Numbered from the stretch's first letter, positions 1 to 10,373 are shown. The stretch: DNA of 64,000 bases from Streptomyces cellostaticus (GCF_023630175.1 NZ_JALLIN010000027.1:41727-105726), one strand, 5' to 3'. Made by a program: numbers and translations. The notes: a model not told the origin generated them from the sequence alone.

Positions 1-20
1 AAGTCCCGTCGCACGGTCAC
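1..20 (-). CDS. Start of a gene leaving the window (partial)
   Basis: On the minus strand a strong ribosome binding site (AGGAGGGG, about 24-32) lies just before a GTG at 20-18, followed by ACC GTG CGA CGG before the window edge. This would be the first six codons of a gene running out to the left. A second GTG at 14 is also possible. Only a few codons are visible, so no function can be given. Confidence 0.35.
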
Positions 21-188
21 CGCTCCCCTCCTGTGTCGTGTCCGGGCCAAATTCTAGGCAACGATCCTTGAAATTCGGACGGAAGCCGTGGTGAGGGAAA
101 TAACAAACGGTCAAGCGCAGGAAAAAATTCGCGGCATGGCCACAACAATGGGCAGGTTTCCTCACGAGCGTCACCGACCGGCCGGTCT

Positions 189-1025
189 CTACGGCAGGAG
201 CCCCGCCCGGCGTGCCGCGGTCACCGCCTCCCCTCGAGTGTGCGCGCCCAGTTTCCGCATCGCCGAGCGCAGATAGCCCTTCACTGTCTCCGGGCGCAGA
301 CCCAGCCGCTCGGCCACGGCCGCGTTGGTCGCGCCCCCTGCCACCCAGGACAGCACGTCCAGCTCCCTCGGCGCCAGGCCCACGCCGCCCGACGGGCGCG
401 GCGGGGCCAGCAGCCCGCACGCCGCCAGCAGCTCGGCGCGCAGTCCCGGGTCGGTGATCCGCGGCGCGAGCGCGCGCAGCGCCGCGTGCGCCTCGCGCAC
501 CTGCTCCTGGCCGGATTCCGCCCCCCGGCGCGCCCCGGTGGCCCCGGTCCGGGCCGCCGCGAGCAGTCCTCGTGCCTCCTCCCGCACCACCAGCGACTGC
601 TCCACGTCCCGCGCCGCCGCCACCGCCGCGCCGAGCGTGCGGTCGCCGAGCGGGTGGGCCGAGCGCAGCGCTCCGTACAGCACCCCGCGCACCCGGCGCC
701 GCACCACGACCGGCACCGCCAGGACCGCGTGGATGCCCTCGACGGCCACCGGTACGTCGTACTCGTGGCTGATCTGCCGCGAACCGGCGTAGTCCGTCAC
801 CGCGCACGGACGGGCCAGCGCCACCGCCCGGCCGCCCAGCCCGTTGCCGGAGGTCACCGCGAGGGACCGGAGGGCGGCGGTGTGGGTGCCGCTCAGCTCG
901 CTGATCCGGATCTGCGGCCGGCCGGCCTCGACCAGCCCGCCGAAGGCGACCGGGAGCCCCGTGACGCGCCGCAGCCGGGCCAGCGCACCGCGAATCTCCG
1001 TTGCCGCCACGGCCTCTGCCTTCAC
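189..1025 (-). CDS. GAF-domain LuxR-type transcriptional regulator
   Basis: The protein has about 278 residues. The N-terminal two thirds look like a GAF-type sensor fold, with stretches such as GNGLGGRAVALARPCAVTDY, and the last 60 residues form a LuxR-type helix-turn-helix (APRELDVLSWVAGGATNAAVAERLGL, then ETVKGYLRSAMRKLGA). The GTG at 1025 has an AAGGAG site about 8 bases upstream. A longer reading from 1094 would place a perfect 16-bp palindrome inside the gene, so I prefer 1025. It diverges from two acyl-CoA synthetase genes, and local control of them is the natural inference. The effector is unknown; GAF domains bind small ligands, possibly an aromatic or acyl compound here. Confidence 0.8.
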   Translation of the reverse strand: MKAEAVAATEIRGALARLRRVTGLPVAFGGLVEAGRPQIRISELSGTHTAALRSLAVTSGNGLGGRAVALARPCAVTDYAGSRQISHEYDVPVAVEGIHAVLAVPVVVRRRVRGVLYGALRSAHPLGDRTLGAAVAAARDVEQSLVVREEARGLLAAARTGATGARRGAESGQEQVREAHAALRALAPRITDPGLRAELLAACGLLAPPRPSGGVGLAPRELDVLSWVAGGATNAAVAERLGLRPETVKGYLRSAMRKLGAHTRGEAVTAARRAGLLP

Positions 1026-1061
1026 CTCGTCGCTCCTTCGGCGCGCCTCACCGGGGACCCC

Positions 1062-1077
1062 ACCCCCGTTCGGGGGT
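1062..1077. promoter_or_regulatory. 16-bp palindrome in the divergent LuxR / acyl-CoA synthetase promoter region
   Basis: ACCCCCGTTCGGGGGT is a perfect inverted repeat. It lies 37 bases before the preferred start of the LuxR gene and 75 bases before the synthetase start. It is probably an operator for the neighbouring regulator. It has no T-tract and sits in a promoter region, so I do not call it a terminator. Confidence 0.45.
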
Positions 1078-1151
1078 AGTGAGACCTGCATCACGGATTA
1101 GACGATGCCAGAGAGCCGCCCGGCAATGGTCCGGATTCTAGGAGGACACCG

Positions 1152-2825
1152 ATGACGACGGCGACCGAGCTCTTCAGGACCGCGCGGGACTTCCTGCTGG
1201 AGCACCGCGAGGACTACACCCGCGCCTACGAGGGCTTCGTCTGGCCACGGCCCGAGCACTTCAACTGGGCACTGGACTGGTTCGACGTGATCGCCGAGGG
1301 CAACGACCGCACGGCGCTGCACATCATCGAGGAGGACGGCACCGAGACCAGGCTGACCTTCGCCGAGATGGCCGAGCGCTCCGACCGCGTCGCCGCCCAT
1401 CTGCGCGCGCGGGGCGTCGGCGCCGAGGACCGGATCCTCGTCATGCTGGGCAACCAGGCCGAGCTGTGGGAGACCGCGCTGGCCGCGATGAAGCTGCGCG
1501 CGGTCGTCATCCCGGCCACCCCGCTGCTGGGCCCCGCCGACCTGCGCGACCGGGTGGACCGAGGCCGGGTGAAGCACGTGCTGGTGCGGGCCGAGGACAC
1601 GGCCAAGTTCGCCGAGGTGCCCGGCACCTACACCCGGATCGCGGTCGGCGGGCTGCCGCAGGAGGGCTGGGAGCCGTACGAGGACGCGTACACGACCTCC
1701 GCCGACTTCGTCCCCGACGGCCCCACCCTGGCCGACGACCCGCTGATGCTGTACTTCACGTCCGGGACGACCGCCCGCCCCAAGCTGGTCGAGCACACCC
1801 ACACCTCGTACCCCGTCGGGCACCTGGCCACCATGTACTGGATCGGCCTCAGGCCCGACGACGTGCACCTGAACATCTCGTCGCCCGGCTGGGCGAAGCA
1901 CGCCTGGTCCAACCTGTTCGCCCCGTGGAACGCCGAGGCGACGGTCTTCATCCACAACTACACGCGCTTCGACCCCGCCCGCCTGATGGCCGAGATGGAC
2001 CGGCACGCGGTCACCACCTTCTGCGCGCCGCCGACCGTGTGGCGGATGCTCATCCAGGCCGACCTCTCCCAGCTCGCCACCCCGCCGCGTGAGGTGGTCG
2101 CCGCGGGCGAGCCGCTCAATCCGGAGGTCATCGAGCAGGTCCGGCGGGCCTGGGGCGTCACGATCCGCGACGGCTTCGGGCAGACCGAGACGGCCGTGCA
2201 GGTCTCCAACAGCCCCGGGCAGCCGCTGAAGACCGGCTCCATGGGCCGGCCCAGCCCGGGCTTCCGGGTGGAACTGCTCGACCCGGTCTCCGGCGCCCCC
2301 GGCGCCGACGAGGGCGAGATCGCCCTCGACCTGTCCGAGCGCCCCGTCGGCCTGATGACCGGCTACCACGGCGACCCCGACCGCACGGCGGAGGCGATGT
2401 CGGGCGGCTACTACCGCACCGGCGACGTCGCGTCCCGTGACGCGGAGGGCTACCTGACCTACATCGGCCGCAGCGACGACGTCTTCAAGGCCTCGGACTA
2501 CAAGATCAGCCCGTTCGAGCTGGAGAGCGCGCTGCTGGAGCACGAGGCCGTCGCCGAGGCGGCCGTGGTGCCCGCCCCCGACGAACTGCGGCTCGCCGTG
2601 CCCAAGGCGTACGTCGTCCTCGCCGAGGGCTGGCAGCCCGGCCCCGACACGGCCAAGGTCCTCTTCGAGCACTCCCGCCAGGTATTGGCCCCCTACAAGC
2701 GCGTCCGCAGGCTGGAGTTCGGCGCGCTGCCCAAGACCGTCTCCGGCAAGATCCGCCGCATCGAGCTGCGCGAGGCCACGGCCGCCGGCTCCGAACACGA
2801 GTACCTCGAGGAGGACTTCCGGTGA
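1152..2825 (+). CDS. Acyl-CoA synthetase (benzoate-CoA ligase / medium-chain type)
   Basis: This 557-residue AMP-forming synthetase activates a carboxylic acid through an acyl-adenylate to its CoA thioester. The P-loop-like motif YFTSGTTARPK is near residue 198, the adenylate motif DGFGQTETAVQ near 339, the hinge region YRTGDVASRDAEGYLTYIGR near 425, and the catalytic lysine segment PKTVSGKIRR near 526. The N-terminus resembles the acetyl-/medium-chain/benzoate branch more than the FadD branch. AGGAGG lies 7 bases before the ATG. Its stop overlaps the start of the next synthetase by 4 bases, so the two are translationally coupled and presumably handle related acids. The exact substrate cannot be read from the sequence. 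Confidence 0.85.
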   Translation: MTTATELFRTARDFLLEHREDYTRAYEGFVWPRPEHFNWALDWFDVIAEGNDRTALHIIEEDGTETRLTFAEMAERSDRVAAHLRARGVGAEDRILVMLGNQAELWETALAAMKLRAVVIPATPLLGPADLRDRVDRGRVKHVLVRAEDTAKFAEVPGTYTRIAVGGLPQEGWEPYEDAYTTSADFVPDGPTLADDPLMLYFTSGTTARPKLVEHTHTSYPVGHLATMYWIGLRPDDVHLNISSPGWAKHAWSNLFAPWNAEATVFIHNYTRFDPARLMAEMDRHAVTTFCAPPTVWRMLIQADLSQLATPPREVVAAGEPLNPEVIEQVRRAWGVTIRDGFGQTETAVQVSNSPGQPLKTGSMGRPSPGFRVELLDPVSGAPGADEGEIALDLSERPVGLMTGYHGDPDRTAEAMSGGYYRTGDVASRDAEGYLTYIGRSDDVFKASDYKISPFELESALLEHEAVAEAAVVPAPDELRLAVPKAYVVLAEGWQPGPDTAKVLFEHSRQVLAPYKRVRRLEFGALPKTVSGKIRRIELREATAAGSEHEYLEEDFR

Positions 2826-4432
2826 CCTCGGAACTGTCGTACACCCACGGAACCGGCCACACCGCCCTGCTCGGCGACACCATCGGGGCCAACCTCGACC
2901 GCGCCGTGGCCGCCTGGCCCGAGCGCGAGGCCCTGGTCGACGTGGCCTCCGGGCGGCGCTGGACCTACGCCGGGTTCGCCGCCGACGTGGACCGGTTGGC
3001 GTGCGCGCTGCTCGCGAGCGGAATCGCCAAGGGCGACCGGGTCGGCATCTGGGCGGTGAACTGCGCGGAGTGGGTGCTCGTGCAGTACGCCACCGCCCGC
3101 GTCGGCGCCGTCATGGTCAACATCAACCCCGCCTACCGCACGCACGAGGTCCAGTACGTCCTGGAGCAGGCGGGCATCTCCCTGCTGTTCGCCACCGTCC
3201 GGCACCGGACGAGCGACTACCGGGCGATGGTGGAGGAGGTCCGGGGCCGCTGCCCGCGGCTGAGGGAGACCGTCTACATCGGCGATCCGGGCTGGGAGGC
3301 GTTCACCGAGCGGGGGTCCGACGTACCTCGGGCGGAACTACGGGCCCGCGAAGCCGAGTTGTCCTGCGACGACCCGATCAACATCCAGTACACCTCGGGC
3401 ACCACGGGCTTCCCGAAGGGCGCCACGCTCTCCCACCACAACATCCTGAACAACGGCTACTTCGTGGGTGAGCTGGTCGCCTACACCGAACAGGACAGGA
3501 TCTGCATCCCGGTCCCCTTCTACCACTGCTTCGGCATGGTCATGGGGAACCTGGCCGCCACCTCCCACGGTGCCTGCATGGTCGTCCCGGCGCCGTCGTT
3601 CGACCCGGAGGCGACCCTGGAGGCCGTCCAGCGGGAGCGCTGCACCTCGCTGTACGGCGTCCCGACCATGTTCATCGCGGAGCTGAACCTGCCCGGCTTC
3701 GCCGGCTACGACCTCTCCTCCCTGCGCACCGGCATCATGGCGGGCTCGCCCTGCCCGGTGGAGGTGATGAAGCGGGTGGTCGCCGAGATGCACATGGCGG
3801 AGGTCTCCATCTGCTACGGCATGACCGAGACCTCCCCGGTCTCCCTGCAGACCCGCGTCGAGGACGACCTGGAGCACCGCACCGCAACCGTCGGCCGGGT
3901 CCTGCCGCACCTGGAGGTCAAGGTCGTCGACCCGGTCTCCGGGGTCACCCGGCCGCGCGGCACGGCGGGGGAGCTGTGCACCCGCGGCTACAGCGTGATG
4001 CTCGGCTACTGGGACGAGCCCGGGAAGACCGCCGAGGCCGTCGACGCCGGCCGCTGGATGCACACCGGCGACCTGGCGGTGATGCGGGAGGACGGGTACG
4101 TCGAGATCGTCGGCCGCATCAAGGACATGATCATCCGTGGCGGCGAGAACGTCTACCCGCGTGAGATCGAGGAGTTCCTCCACGCCCACCCCGGGATCCG
4201 GGACGTCCAGGTCGTCGGCGTACCGGACGAGAAGTACGGGGAGGAGGTCCTGGCCTGCGTCATCCCCCTGGATCCCGCCGATCCGCTCACGCTGGAGGAC
4301 CTGCGTGCCTTCTGCCGTGACCGGCTCGCCCACTACAAGATCCCCAGCCGGCTGCAGATCCTGGAGACCTTCCCGATGACGGTCTCGGGCAAGGTGCGCA
4401 AGGTGGAGCTGCGGCAGGCCTACGGGGGCTGA
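2822..4432 (+). CDS. Fatty-acyl-CoA synthetase, FadD-like AMP-binding protein
   Basis: This 536-residue AMP-binding enzyme starts at a GTG that overlaps the previous stop (GTGA). Motifs are YTSGTTGFPKGATLSHHNI near residue 190, CYGMTETSPVS near 330, HTGDLAVMREDGYVEIVGR near 415, IRGGENVYPREIEEFL near 440 and TVSGKVRKVELRQ at the C-terminus with the catalytic lysine. The ENVYPREIEEFL signature is typical of medium- to long-chain fatty-acyl-CoA ligases. Two different ligases in one transcript suggest activation of two acids of one catabolic route, or overlapping substrate ranges. No dehydrogenase or hydratase for beta-oxidation follows, so later steps must be encoded elsewhere. Confidence 0.85.
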   Translation: MTSELSYTHGTGHTALLGDTIGANLDRAVAAWPEREALVDVASGRRWTYAGFAADVDRLACALLASGIAKGDRVGIWAVNCAEWVLVQYATARVGAVMVNINPAYRTHEVQYVLEQAGISLLFATVRHRTSDYRAMVEEVRGRCPRLRETVYIGDPGWEAFTERGSDVPRAELRAREAELSCDDPINIQYTSGTTGFPKGATLSHHNILNNGYFVGELVAYTEQDRICIPVPFYHCFGMVMGNLAATSHGACMVVPAPSFDPEATLEAVQRERCTSLYGVPTMFIAELNLPGFAGYDLSSLRTGIMAGSPCPVEVMKRVVAEMHMAEVSICYGMTETSPVSLQTRVEDDLEHRTATVGRVLPHLEVKVVDPVSGVTRPRGTAGELCTRGYSVMLGYWDEPGKTAEAVDAGRWMHTGDLAVMREDGYVEIVGRIKDMIIRGGENVYPREIEEFLHAHPGIRDVQVVGVPDEKYGEEVLACVIPLDPADPLTLEDLRAFCRDRLAHYKIPSRLQILETFPMTVSGKVRKVELRQAYGG

Positions 4433-4447
4433 CGGCGACAGGCCCGT

Positions 4448-5155
4448 TCAGGCCGCGCCGCGTCCGGCGAGGAGTCTGCCGGGCCCGTTCACCGGTGTGG
4501 CCGTCCCCCCGTCGTCGAGGGTGAACAGGGGGACGGCCAGGGCGTCGGCCTGGGCCCGGGCCGACGCGGTGTAGCCGGCGGCGGAGAAGTAGACGCAGTG
4601 CGCGGACTCCGTCATGGCCGTCAGCCAGAGGCACTCCACGTCCCGCGGCGATGCCGGGCGCGCCGCCGGATCGACCCGCACGACCAGGCCGGGCGCGGCC
4701 AGGCCGATGCCGGACGGCGGGCGCTGGTCGGCGCGCCGGATGTCCCGGTGGCCGAGCCGGCGCAGGCACAGCACCGCGGCGGTGACCGCGTCCCGCGCGG
4801 CGGCGACGGCGGCGGTCCGCCCCGCGGGACGGTGGCCGGGGCCCGGTGACGGGGCCCCGGCCACCGGTATGCGCAGCACCGTGCCGCACGGGCAGCCCAG
4901 TTCCGGGTGCGGCCACTGGTTGCGGCGGCCGCAGGCCGTGCAGCGCACCGTGACCCAGTCCTCGTCCCAGGCCCGGTGGGCGAGCACGGCCGGTCCGGCC
5001 ACCCTGTCCAGCCGCGGGGCGCTGGGGGCGCCGCAGGCGCACGGGTACGGGGGTGCGGTGTAGACGTGCTCGCGCCGGCAGGCCGGGCAGTGCAGCGGAA
5101 CGCTCTCGGGCATGGCCCATCCATCTCCAGGCGTCGCGTCGGGGGCAGCGTCCAT
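4448..5155 (-). CDS. Unrecognised protein with two zinc-ribbon-like cysteine clusters
   Basis: I do not recognise this 235-residue protein. The N-terminus has paired cysteine motifs (HCPACRREH and YPCACGAP, then VRCTACGRRNQW and GCPCGT), which suggest two zinc ribbons. The C-terminal half (about residues 120-230) carries RDAVTAAVLCLRRLGHRDIRR and YFSAAGYTASARAQADALAVPLFTLDD, a segment that resembles restriction-endonuclease-like folds but is not proof of one. An alternative start at 5113 has a better-spaced GGAG site and would give 221 residues. It converges with the acyl-CoA synthetase operon. Confidence 0.6.
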   Translation of the reverse strand: MDAAPDATPGDGWAMPESVPLHCPACRREHVYTAPPYPCACGAPSAPRLDRVAGPAVLAHRAWDEDWVTVRCTACGRRNQWPHPELGCPCGTVLRIPVAGAPSPGPGHRPAGRTAAVAAARDAVTAAVLCLRRLGHRDIRRADQRPPSGIGLAAPGLVVRVDPAARPASPRDVECLWLTAMTESAHCVYFSAAGYTASARAQADALAVPLFTLDDGGTATPVNGPGRLLAGRGAA

Positions 5156-5231
5156 CGTCCTCCATCCCGGTCCGCCTGTCCGGCTCTTGGAGCCTCTGCC
5201 CGGCCCGGCTCCCGGCGGCTGCCGGCCTCTC

Positions 5232-5260
5232 TTGACGGCGCCCGGCGCCCCCCTTACATT
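5232..5260 (+). promoter_or_regulatory. gcl promoter
   Basis: TTGACG (5232-5237) and TACATT (5255-5260) are separated by 17 bases, matching the housekeeping sigma (HrdB) pattern. Transcription would begin near 5267, inside the AllR-type box pair that follows. Confidence 0.6.
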
Positions 5261-5262
5261 AC

Positions 5263-5298
5263 TTCCAGATAGTAGAAGTTAACTTCCGCAATACGGAA
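5263..5298. promoter_or_regulatory. Pair of AllR-type operators before gcl
   Basis: Two 15-bp boxes lie at 5263-5277 (TTCCAGATAGTAGAA, one mismatch to symmetry) and 5284-5298 (TTCCGCAATACGGAA, perfect palindrome). Their centres are 21 bp apart, two helical turns. The same 21-bp pair geometry occurs at 12136, 32521 and 34782 in this window. The site overlaps and follows the predicted start of transcription, so binding should repress. AllR of the IclR family, encoded at 33907-34701, is the likely ligand. Confidence 0.65.
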
Positions 5299-5391
5299 AC
5301 GTGAGCGGAGGTAATCCGATGACTCTGGAGACGGTGCTCACCGCGGGGCGCGACGGGAGTACGCATCCGGCAGCCGAGGCAGGAGTACTCG

Positions 5392-7179
<1,788 letters not shown>

Positions 7180-7191
7180 GCCGCGAGTGCG

Positions 7192-7230
7192 GCAGGGGCG
7201 GCCCGTCCGGGGAGGACGGGCCGCCCCTGC
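7192..7230. terminator. Bidirectional hairpin after gcl
   Basis: A perfect 17-bp stem (7192-7208 with 7214-7230) and a 5-base loop lie between the convergent ends of gcl and the gene at 7262. There is no U-tract, as is usual in Streptomyces. Confidence 0.75.
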
Positions 7231-7261
7231 GGCGTGCGGTGCGGGCGGCGGCCGTCCGCGC

Positions 7262-7978
7262 TCAGTCGAACCCGCCGCCCCCGCAGCCACCGCCGAAGTC
7301 GTGCCCGCCGTGGAAGCCACCGTGGTGGTGGCCGCCGTGCGCCCCGCCGCCGGAGCCGCCGCCGTCCGCGGCCCGGCAGGTGTCGTCCCCGTGGAAGGCG
7401 ACGGCGCGGACTCCACCGCCCCGGCCGAAGGGGAACAGGCCCTCGTCCGCCAGGGCGCCGGGGCCGGTGAGCCCGGAGTCCCGGGCGAAGCGGGGCAGCA
7501 GCGCCGTCAGCGCGCGCCCGCCGTGCAGGGCCACCGTGAGCAGCACCTCCTCCTCAACCAGGCCGTGCGAGCCGGCCCGCTCCGCCGGCATCGGACGGTG
7601 CTCGCGCAGGTCGGCCAGGATCCGGCGGGCGGCGCGGGTGCGGCCCGGCGGCAGCGTTCGCAGCAGCCGGGCGGCCACGAGTTCGTCCCGCATCCCGGCG
7701 AGCGCGCGCCGGACCACCGCCCGGCCGGGCAGCTCCCGTGGCCCGGCCGGGCGGTAGAGGCCGGTACGGACCGCCTTCTCCAGGGGATGGCGGACGGCCC
7801 CGGCGGCCCGCGGGCCGGTCCTGCGCACCGTCCCCGGGCGGCCCGCGTCGACCGCGCCCCGCAGATGCAGGGCGAGCACGGCGACGGTCACGGCGGCCCG
7901 GTCGCCGCCCCGCAGCAGGGCGATCGCGTACGGGTCCGGAGGCGACGTCGCGGGGTCCGGCGTCGTCGTACGGTCCAT
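7262..7978 (-). CDS. TIGR04222-like protein with Gly/His/Cys-rich tail
   Basis: This 238-residue protein begins with a polar region (DPYAIALLRGGDRAAVTVAVLALHLRG), typical of the TIGR04222 family in actinomycetes. The central part is helical and Arg/Ala-rich. The last 40 residues are extremely rich in Gly and His (GGAHGGHHHGGFHGGHDF) and end GGGCGGGGFD. That tail could bind metal, but this is inference. No clear membrane helix is visible, unlike some family members. Function unknown. It converges with gcl and shares its terminator. Confidence 0.65.
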   Translation of the reverse strand: MDRTTTPDPATSPPDPYAIALLRGGDRAAVTVAVLALHLRGAVDAGRPGTVRRTGPRAAGAVRHPLEKAVRTGLYRPAGPRELPGRAVVRRALAGMRDELVAARLLRTLPPGRTRAARRILADLREHRPMPAERAGSHGLVEEEVLLTVALHGGRALTALLPRFARDSGLTGPGALADEGLFPFGRGGGVRAVAFHGDDTCRAADGGGSGGGAHGGHHHGGFHGGHDFGGGCGGGGFD

Positions 7979-8106
7979 GAGGCACCCCCGTACGGGGCCC
8001 GCCGCCCCCGTGCCGGCGGGTCCCGCATGGTCACAATGTGCCCGGCCGCGGCATGGCCGCGGAAGCCCGAACGGCCTTGTTCAGAGCTTGATTTGAGGTA
8101 TGCGTA

Positions 8107-8136
8107 GGCCGGGTACGGCCTCCGCCGTACCCGGCC
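8107..8136 (-). terminator. Hairpin after the 77-residue ORF
   Basis: A 12-bp perfect stem (8107-8118 with 8125-8136) with a 6-base loop lies just past the stop of the minus-strand gene at 8143. Confidence 0.6.
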
Positions 8137-8142
8137 GCCGCA

Positions 8143-8376
8143 TCAGGGCTCGTGCTCCGTCAGGCCGGGCCAGTCCTCCGGCCCGCCGCCCTGCCATTCC
8201 ACGAGGTCGCTCTCCTCGACCTCGATCCGGTCCAGGTCGGCCAGCCGCAGGATCTCCACCACGTCGTCCAGGTGGGAGGCGAGCCCCAGGGTCACGTCCC
8301 CCTCGGTGACCCGCCGGGAGCCGTCCAGGGCCGGTGCGTGGACCACGATGTGCGGATACTGCGTCGGATTTCCCAT
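8143..8376 (-). CDS. Small acidic hypothetical protein
   Basis: This 77-residue protein is rich in Asp, Glu and Val (DVVEILRLADLDRIEVEESDLVEW). I recognise no domain. Codon use is normal for the genome, an AGGA site lies about 12 bases before the ATG, and a terminator follows, so it is probably a real gene. Role unknown. Confidence 0.55.
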   Translation of the reverse strand: MGNPTQYPHIVVHAPALDGSRRVTEGDVTLGLASHLDDVVEILRLADLDRIEVEESDLVEWQGGGPEDWPGLTEHEP

Positions 8377-8694
8377 GGGTTCAGCGTCCTGCGGACGCGC
8401 CCCACACGCACGCCGGGAGCCGCGTGCCGTGTGGTGGCCGTCCGGCGGGCGAGGCTGGGCGCGACAGGACGTTCGCGCCGCCGGACGGCTGACTGCGGGA
8501 CCTCTGCGGGACCTCCGCGCGAGGCCGTGACCGGAGGACCGCGGCGGCAGCGACGGAGCCGGGAGGCCTTCCCTCTGGTCGAGAAGGGACCCGCGTCCTT
8601 CACCACCGCACTGGCTCGCGCCGCCGCGGTCCTCGTCGTGCCCGCCGTACCGAGAGGTGACCCCTCATCCGGACCGCTCGGTCGCGGGTCGTGC
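8377..8694. other. 318-bp gap with no gene seen
   Basis: No reading frame here has convincing codon bias together with a ribosome site. The left part must hold the promoter of the small gene at 8143-8376. I see no repeat or operator. Confidence 0.5.
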
Positions 8695-8732
8695 GCGTCC
8701 GGTTCCCGGCCTCCCCGCCGGGTCCCGGACGC
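8695..8732 (-). terminator. Hairpin after the catalase gene
   Basis: GCGTCCGG at 8695-8702 pairs with CCGGACGC at 8725-8732, extended inward by CCCGGC with GCCGGG after one mismatch. It lies 13 bases past the catalase stop codon. Confidence 0.6.
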
Positions 8733-8745
8733 CGTCCTCGGGGCC

Positions 8746-10203
8746 TCAGTCCTCGCGCAGGGCGCGGACCGCCTCCTCCACGCGCCGGCCGTACTCGGGG
8801 TCGGCGGCGTGGAAGTGGGCCAGGTTCTTCTCGATCACGTCGTCGCGGGAGACCTGCGAGAGGCCGCCGGCGATGTTCGCGACCAGCCGCTGCCGCTCCT
8901 CCTCGGACATCAGCCGGTACAGCTCGCCCGCCTGGAAGAAGTCGTCGTCCTTGGTGTGCCGCGGGGCCTCGTGGGTGCCGGTGTGACCGGACACGGCCAC
9001 CGGGGCCGACAGCGGGCGGCCGGTCTCCACCGGGCCGTCGTAGGAGTTCGGCTCGTAGTTCTTCGTGTGCCGGCCCTGGGCGTTGACCGCCATGAGGCCG
9101 TCGCGGCCGTGGTTGTGCGCGGTCGTCGCCCTCGGCGCGTTGACCGCGAGCAGGGTGTGGTTGACGCCCAGGCGGTACCGGTGCGCGTCCGCGTAGGCGA
9201 AGAGCCGGCCCTGGAGCATCTTGTCGGGCGACGGGCCGATGCCCGGCACGAAGTTGTTCGGGGAGAACGCGGCCTGCTCCACCTCGGCGAACACGTTGTC
9301 CGGGTTGCGGTCCAGCACCAGTCGGCCCACGCGCCGCAGCGGGTAGTCGGCGTGCGGCCACACCTTCGTCAGGTCGAACGGGTTGAAGCGGTAGTCCGCC
9401 GCCTCGGCCGCCGGCATGATCTGGACGTAGAGGGTCCAGGACGGGTGCACACCCCGCTCGATGGCCTGCAGCAGGTCCGTCTGGTGTGAGTTGGGGTCCG
9501 TGCCCGCGATCTCGGCGGCCTGCTCGCCACTCAGCGAGCGGACGCCCTGGTTCGTCTTGAAGTGGTACTTGACGAAGAAGGCCTCGCCGTCGGCGTTCGT
9601 CCACTGGTAGGTGTGCGAGCCGTAGCCGTTCATGTGCCGGTACGACGCCGGGATGCCGCGGTCGCCCATCAGCCAGGTCACCTGGTGCGTGGCCTCGGGG
9701 GAGTGGGCCCAGAAGTCCCAGACGTTGTCGGGCTCCTGGCGCCCGGTGAACGGGTCGCGCTTCTGCGAGTGGATGAAGTCCGGGAACTTGATCGGGTCCT
9801 TGACGAAGAACACCGGGGTGTTGTTGCCGACGAGGTCGTAGTTGCCCTCGGCGGTGTAGAACTTCACCGCGAAGCCGCGCGGGTCGCGGACGGCGTCGGC
9901 GCCGCCGAGGGAGTCGGCGACCGTGGAGAAGCGGGCGAACACCTCCGTGCGCCGGCCGATCTCGCCGAGGAAGTCGGCGTGGGTGAAGCCGGTGACGTCG
10001 TCCGTCACCTCGAAGTGGCCGTACGCGCCGGAGCCGCGGGCGTGCACGACCCGCTCCGGGATCCGCTCGCGGTTGAAGCGCGCGAGCTTCTCCAGGAGGT
10101 ACTGGTCCTGGAGCAGCAGGGGGCCGCCGATGCCGGCGGAGGCGGAGTTCTGGTTGTCGGCGACCGGGGCGCCGGACTCGGTCGTGAGCACGCGCTTCGA
10201 CAT
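8746..10203 (-). CDS. katA: Monofunctional heme catalase
   Basis: This 485-residue small-subunit catalase decomposes hydrogen peroxide in the cytoplasm. The catalytic histidine lies in VVHARGSGAYGHFEVT near residue 54, the distal asparagine in VGNNTPVFFVKDP near 128, and the heme-ligating tyrosine in LFAYADAHRYRLGVN near 335. It lies beside glyoxylate genes rather than a peroxide regulator such as CatR. Its promoter carries an AllR-type box and a second palindrome shared with the uricase operon. The likely job is to remove peroxide made by uricase during purine breakdown. The gene symbol is by family, not by proven orthology. Confidence 0.94.
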   Translation of the reverse strand: MSKRVLTTESGAPVADNQNSASAGIGGPLLLQDQYLLEKLARFNRERIPERVVHARGSGAYGHFEVTDDVTGFTHADFLGEIGRRTEVFARFSTVADSLGGADAVRDPRGFAVKFYTAEGNYDLVGNNTPVFFVKDPIKFPDFIHSQKRDPFTGRQEPDNVWDFWAHSPEATHQVTWLMGDRGIPASYRHMNGYGSHTYQWTNADGEAFFVKYHFKTNQGVRSLSGEQAAEIAGTDPNSHQTDLLQAIERGVHPSWTLYVQIMPAAEAADYRFNPFDLTKVWPHADYPLRRVGRLVLDRNPDNVFAEVEQAAFSPNNFVPGIGPSPDKMLQGRLFAYADAHRYRLGVNHTLLAVNAPRATTAHNHGRDGLMAVNAQGRHTKNYEPNSYDGPVETGRPLSAPVAVSGHTGTHEAPRHTKDDDFFQAGELYRLMSEEERQRLVANIAGGLSQVSRDDVIEKNLAHFHAADPEYGRRVEEAVRALRED

Positions 10204-10218
10204 CGTGGACCTTCCGTG

Positions 10219-10292
10219 CGGGAGTCAGCGGAAACCTGTTTCCGCTTCGTGGAGCCTAGAAGTGGGGGAACGGGGCGTCAACAGTTTGTTGA
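10219..10292 (-). promoter_or_regulatory. katA promoter with AllR-type box and TCAACA palindrome
   Basis: On the minus strand TTGACG (10281-10276) and TAGGCT (10258-10253) are 17 bases apart. TTCCGCTTCGTGGAG (10240-10254) overlaps the -10 and differs from the allB box at 34803 by two bases. A half-box with CGGAA lies 21 bp away at 10219-10233. A perfect palindrome TCAACAGTTTGTTGA (10278-10292) overlaps the -35. GGAAACCTGTTTCC (10230-10243) is also palindromic. Confidence 0.55.
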
Positions 10293-10373
10293 AGCAGGTT
10301 CCGGGCCGCGGTACCGCCTGGGCGCGACAGGACAGGTGTCGGCGGCGCCGCGGCCCGGAAGTCGGGGGGTGGG

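Noticed and set aside
189..1094. Longer LuxR regulator from the start at 1094
   Set aside because: It would include the 16-bp palindrome as codons and leaves the AAGGAG site before GTG 1025 unexplained; kept as an alternative only.
1098..2798. Long minus-strand reading frame opposite the first acyl-CoA synthetase
   Set aside because: It is a shadow frame of a clearly real gene in high-GC DNA, with Gly/Val/Arg/Asp-rich nonsense composition. The same holds for long antisense frames opposite malate synthase, the MMPL gene, the NCS2 permease and the SNF2 gene.
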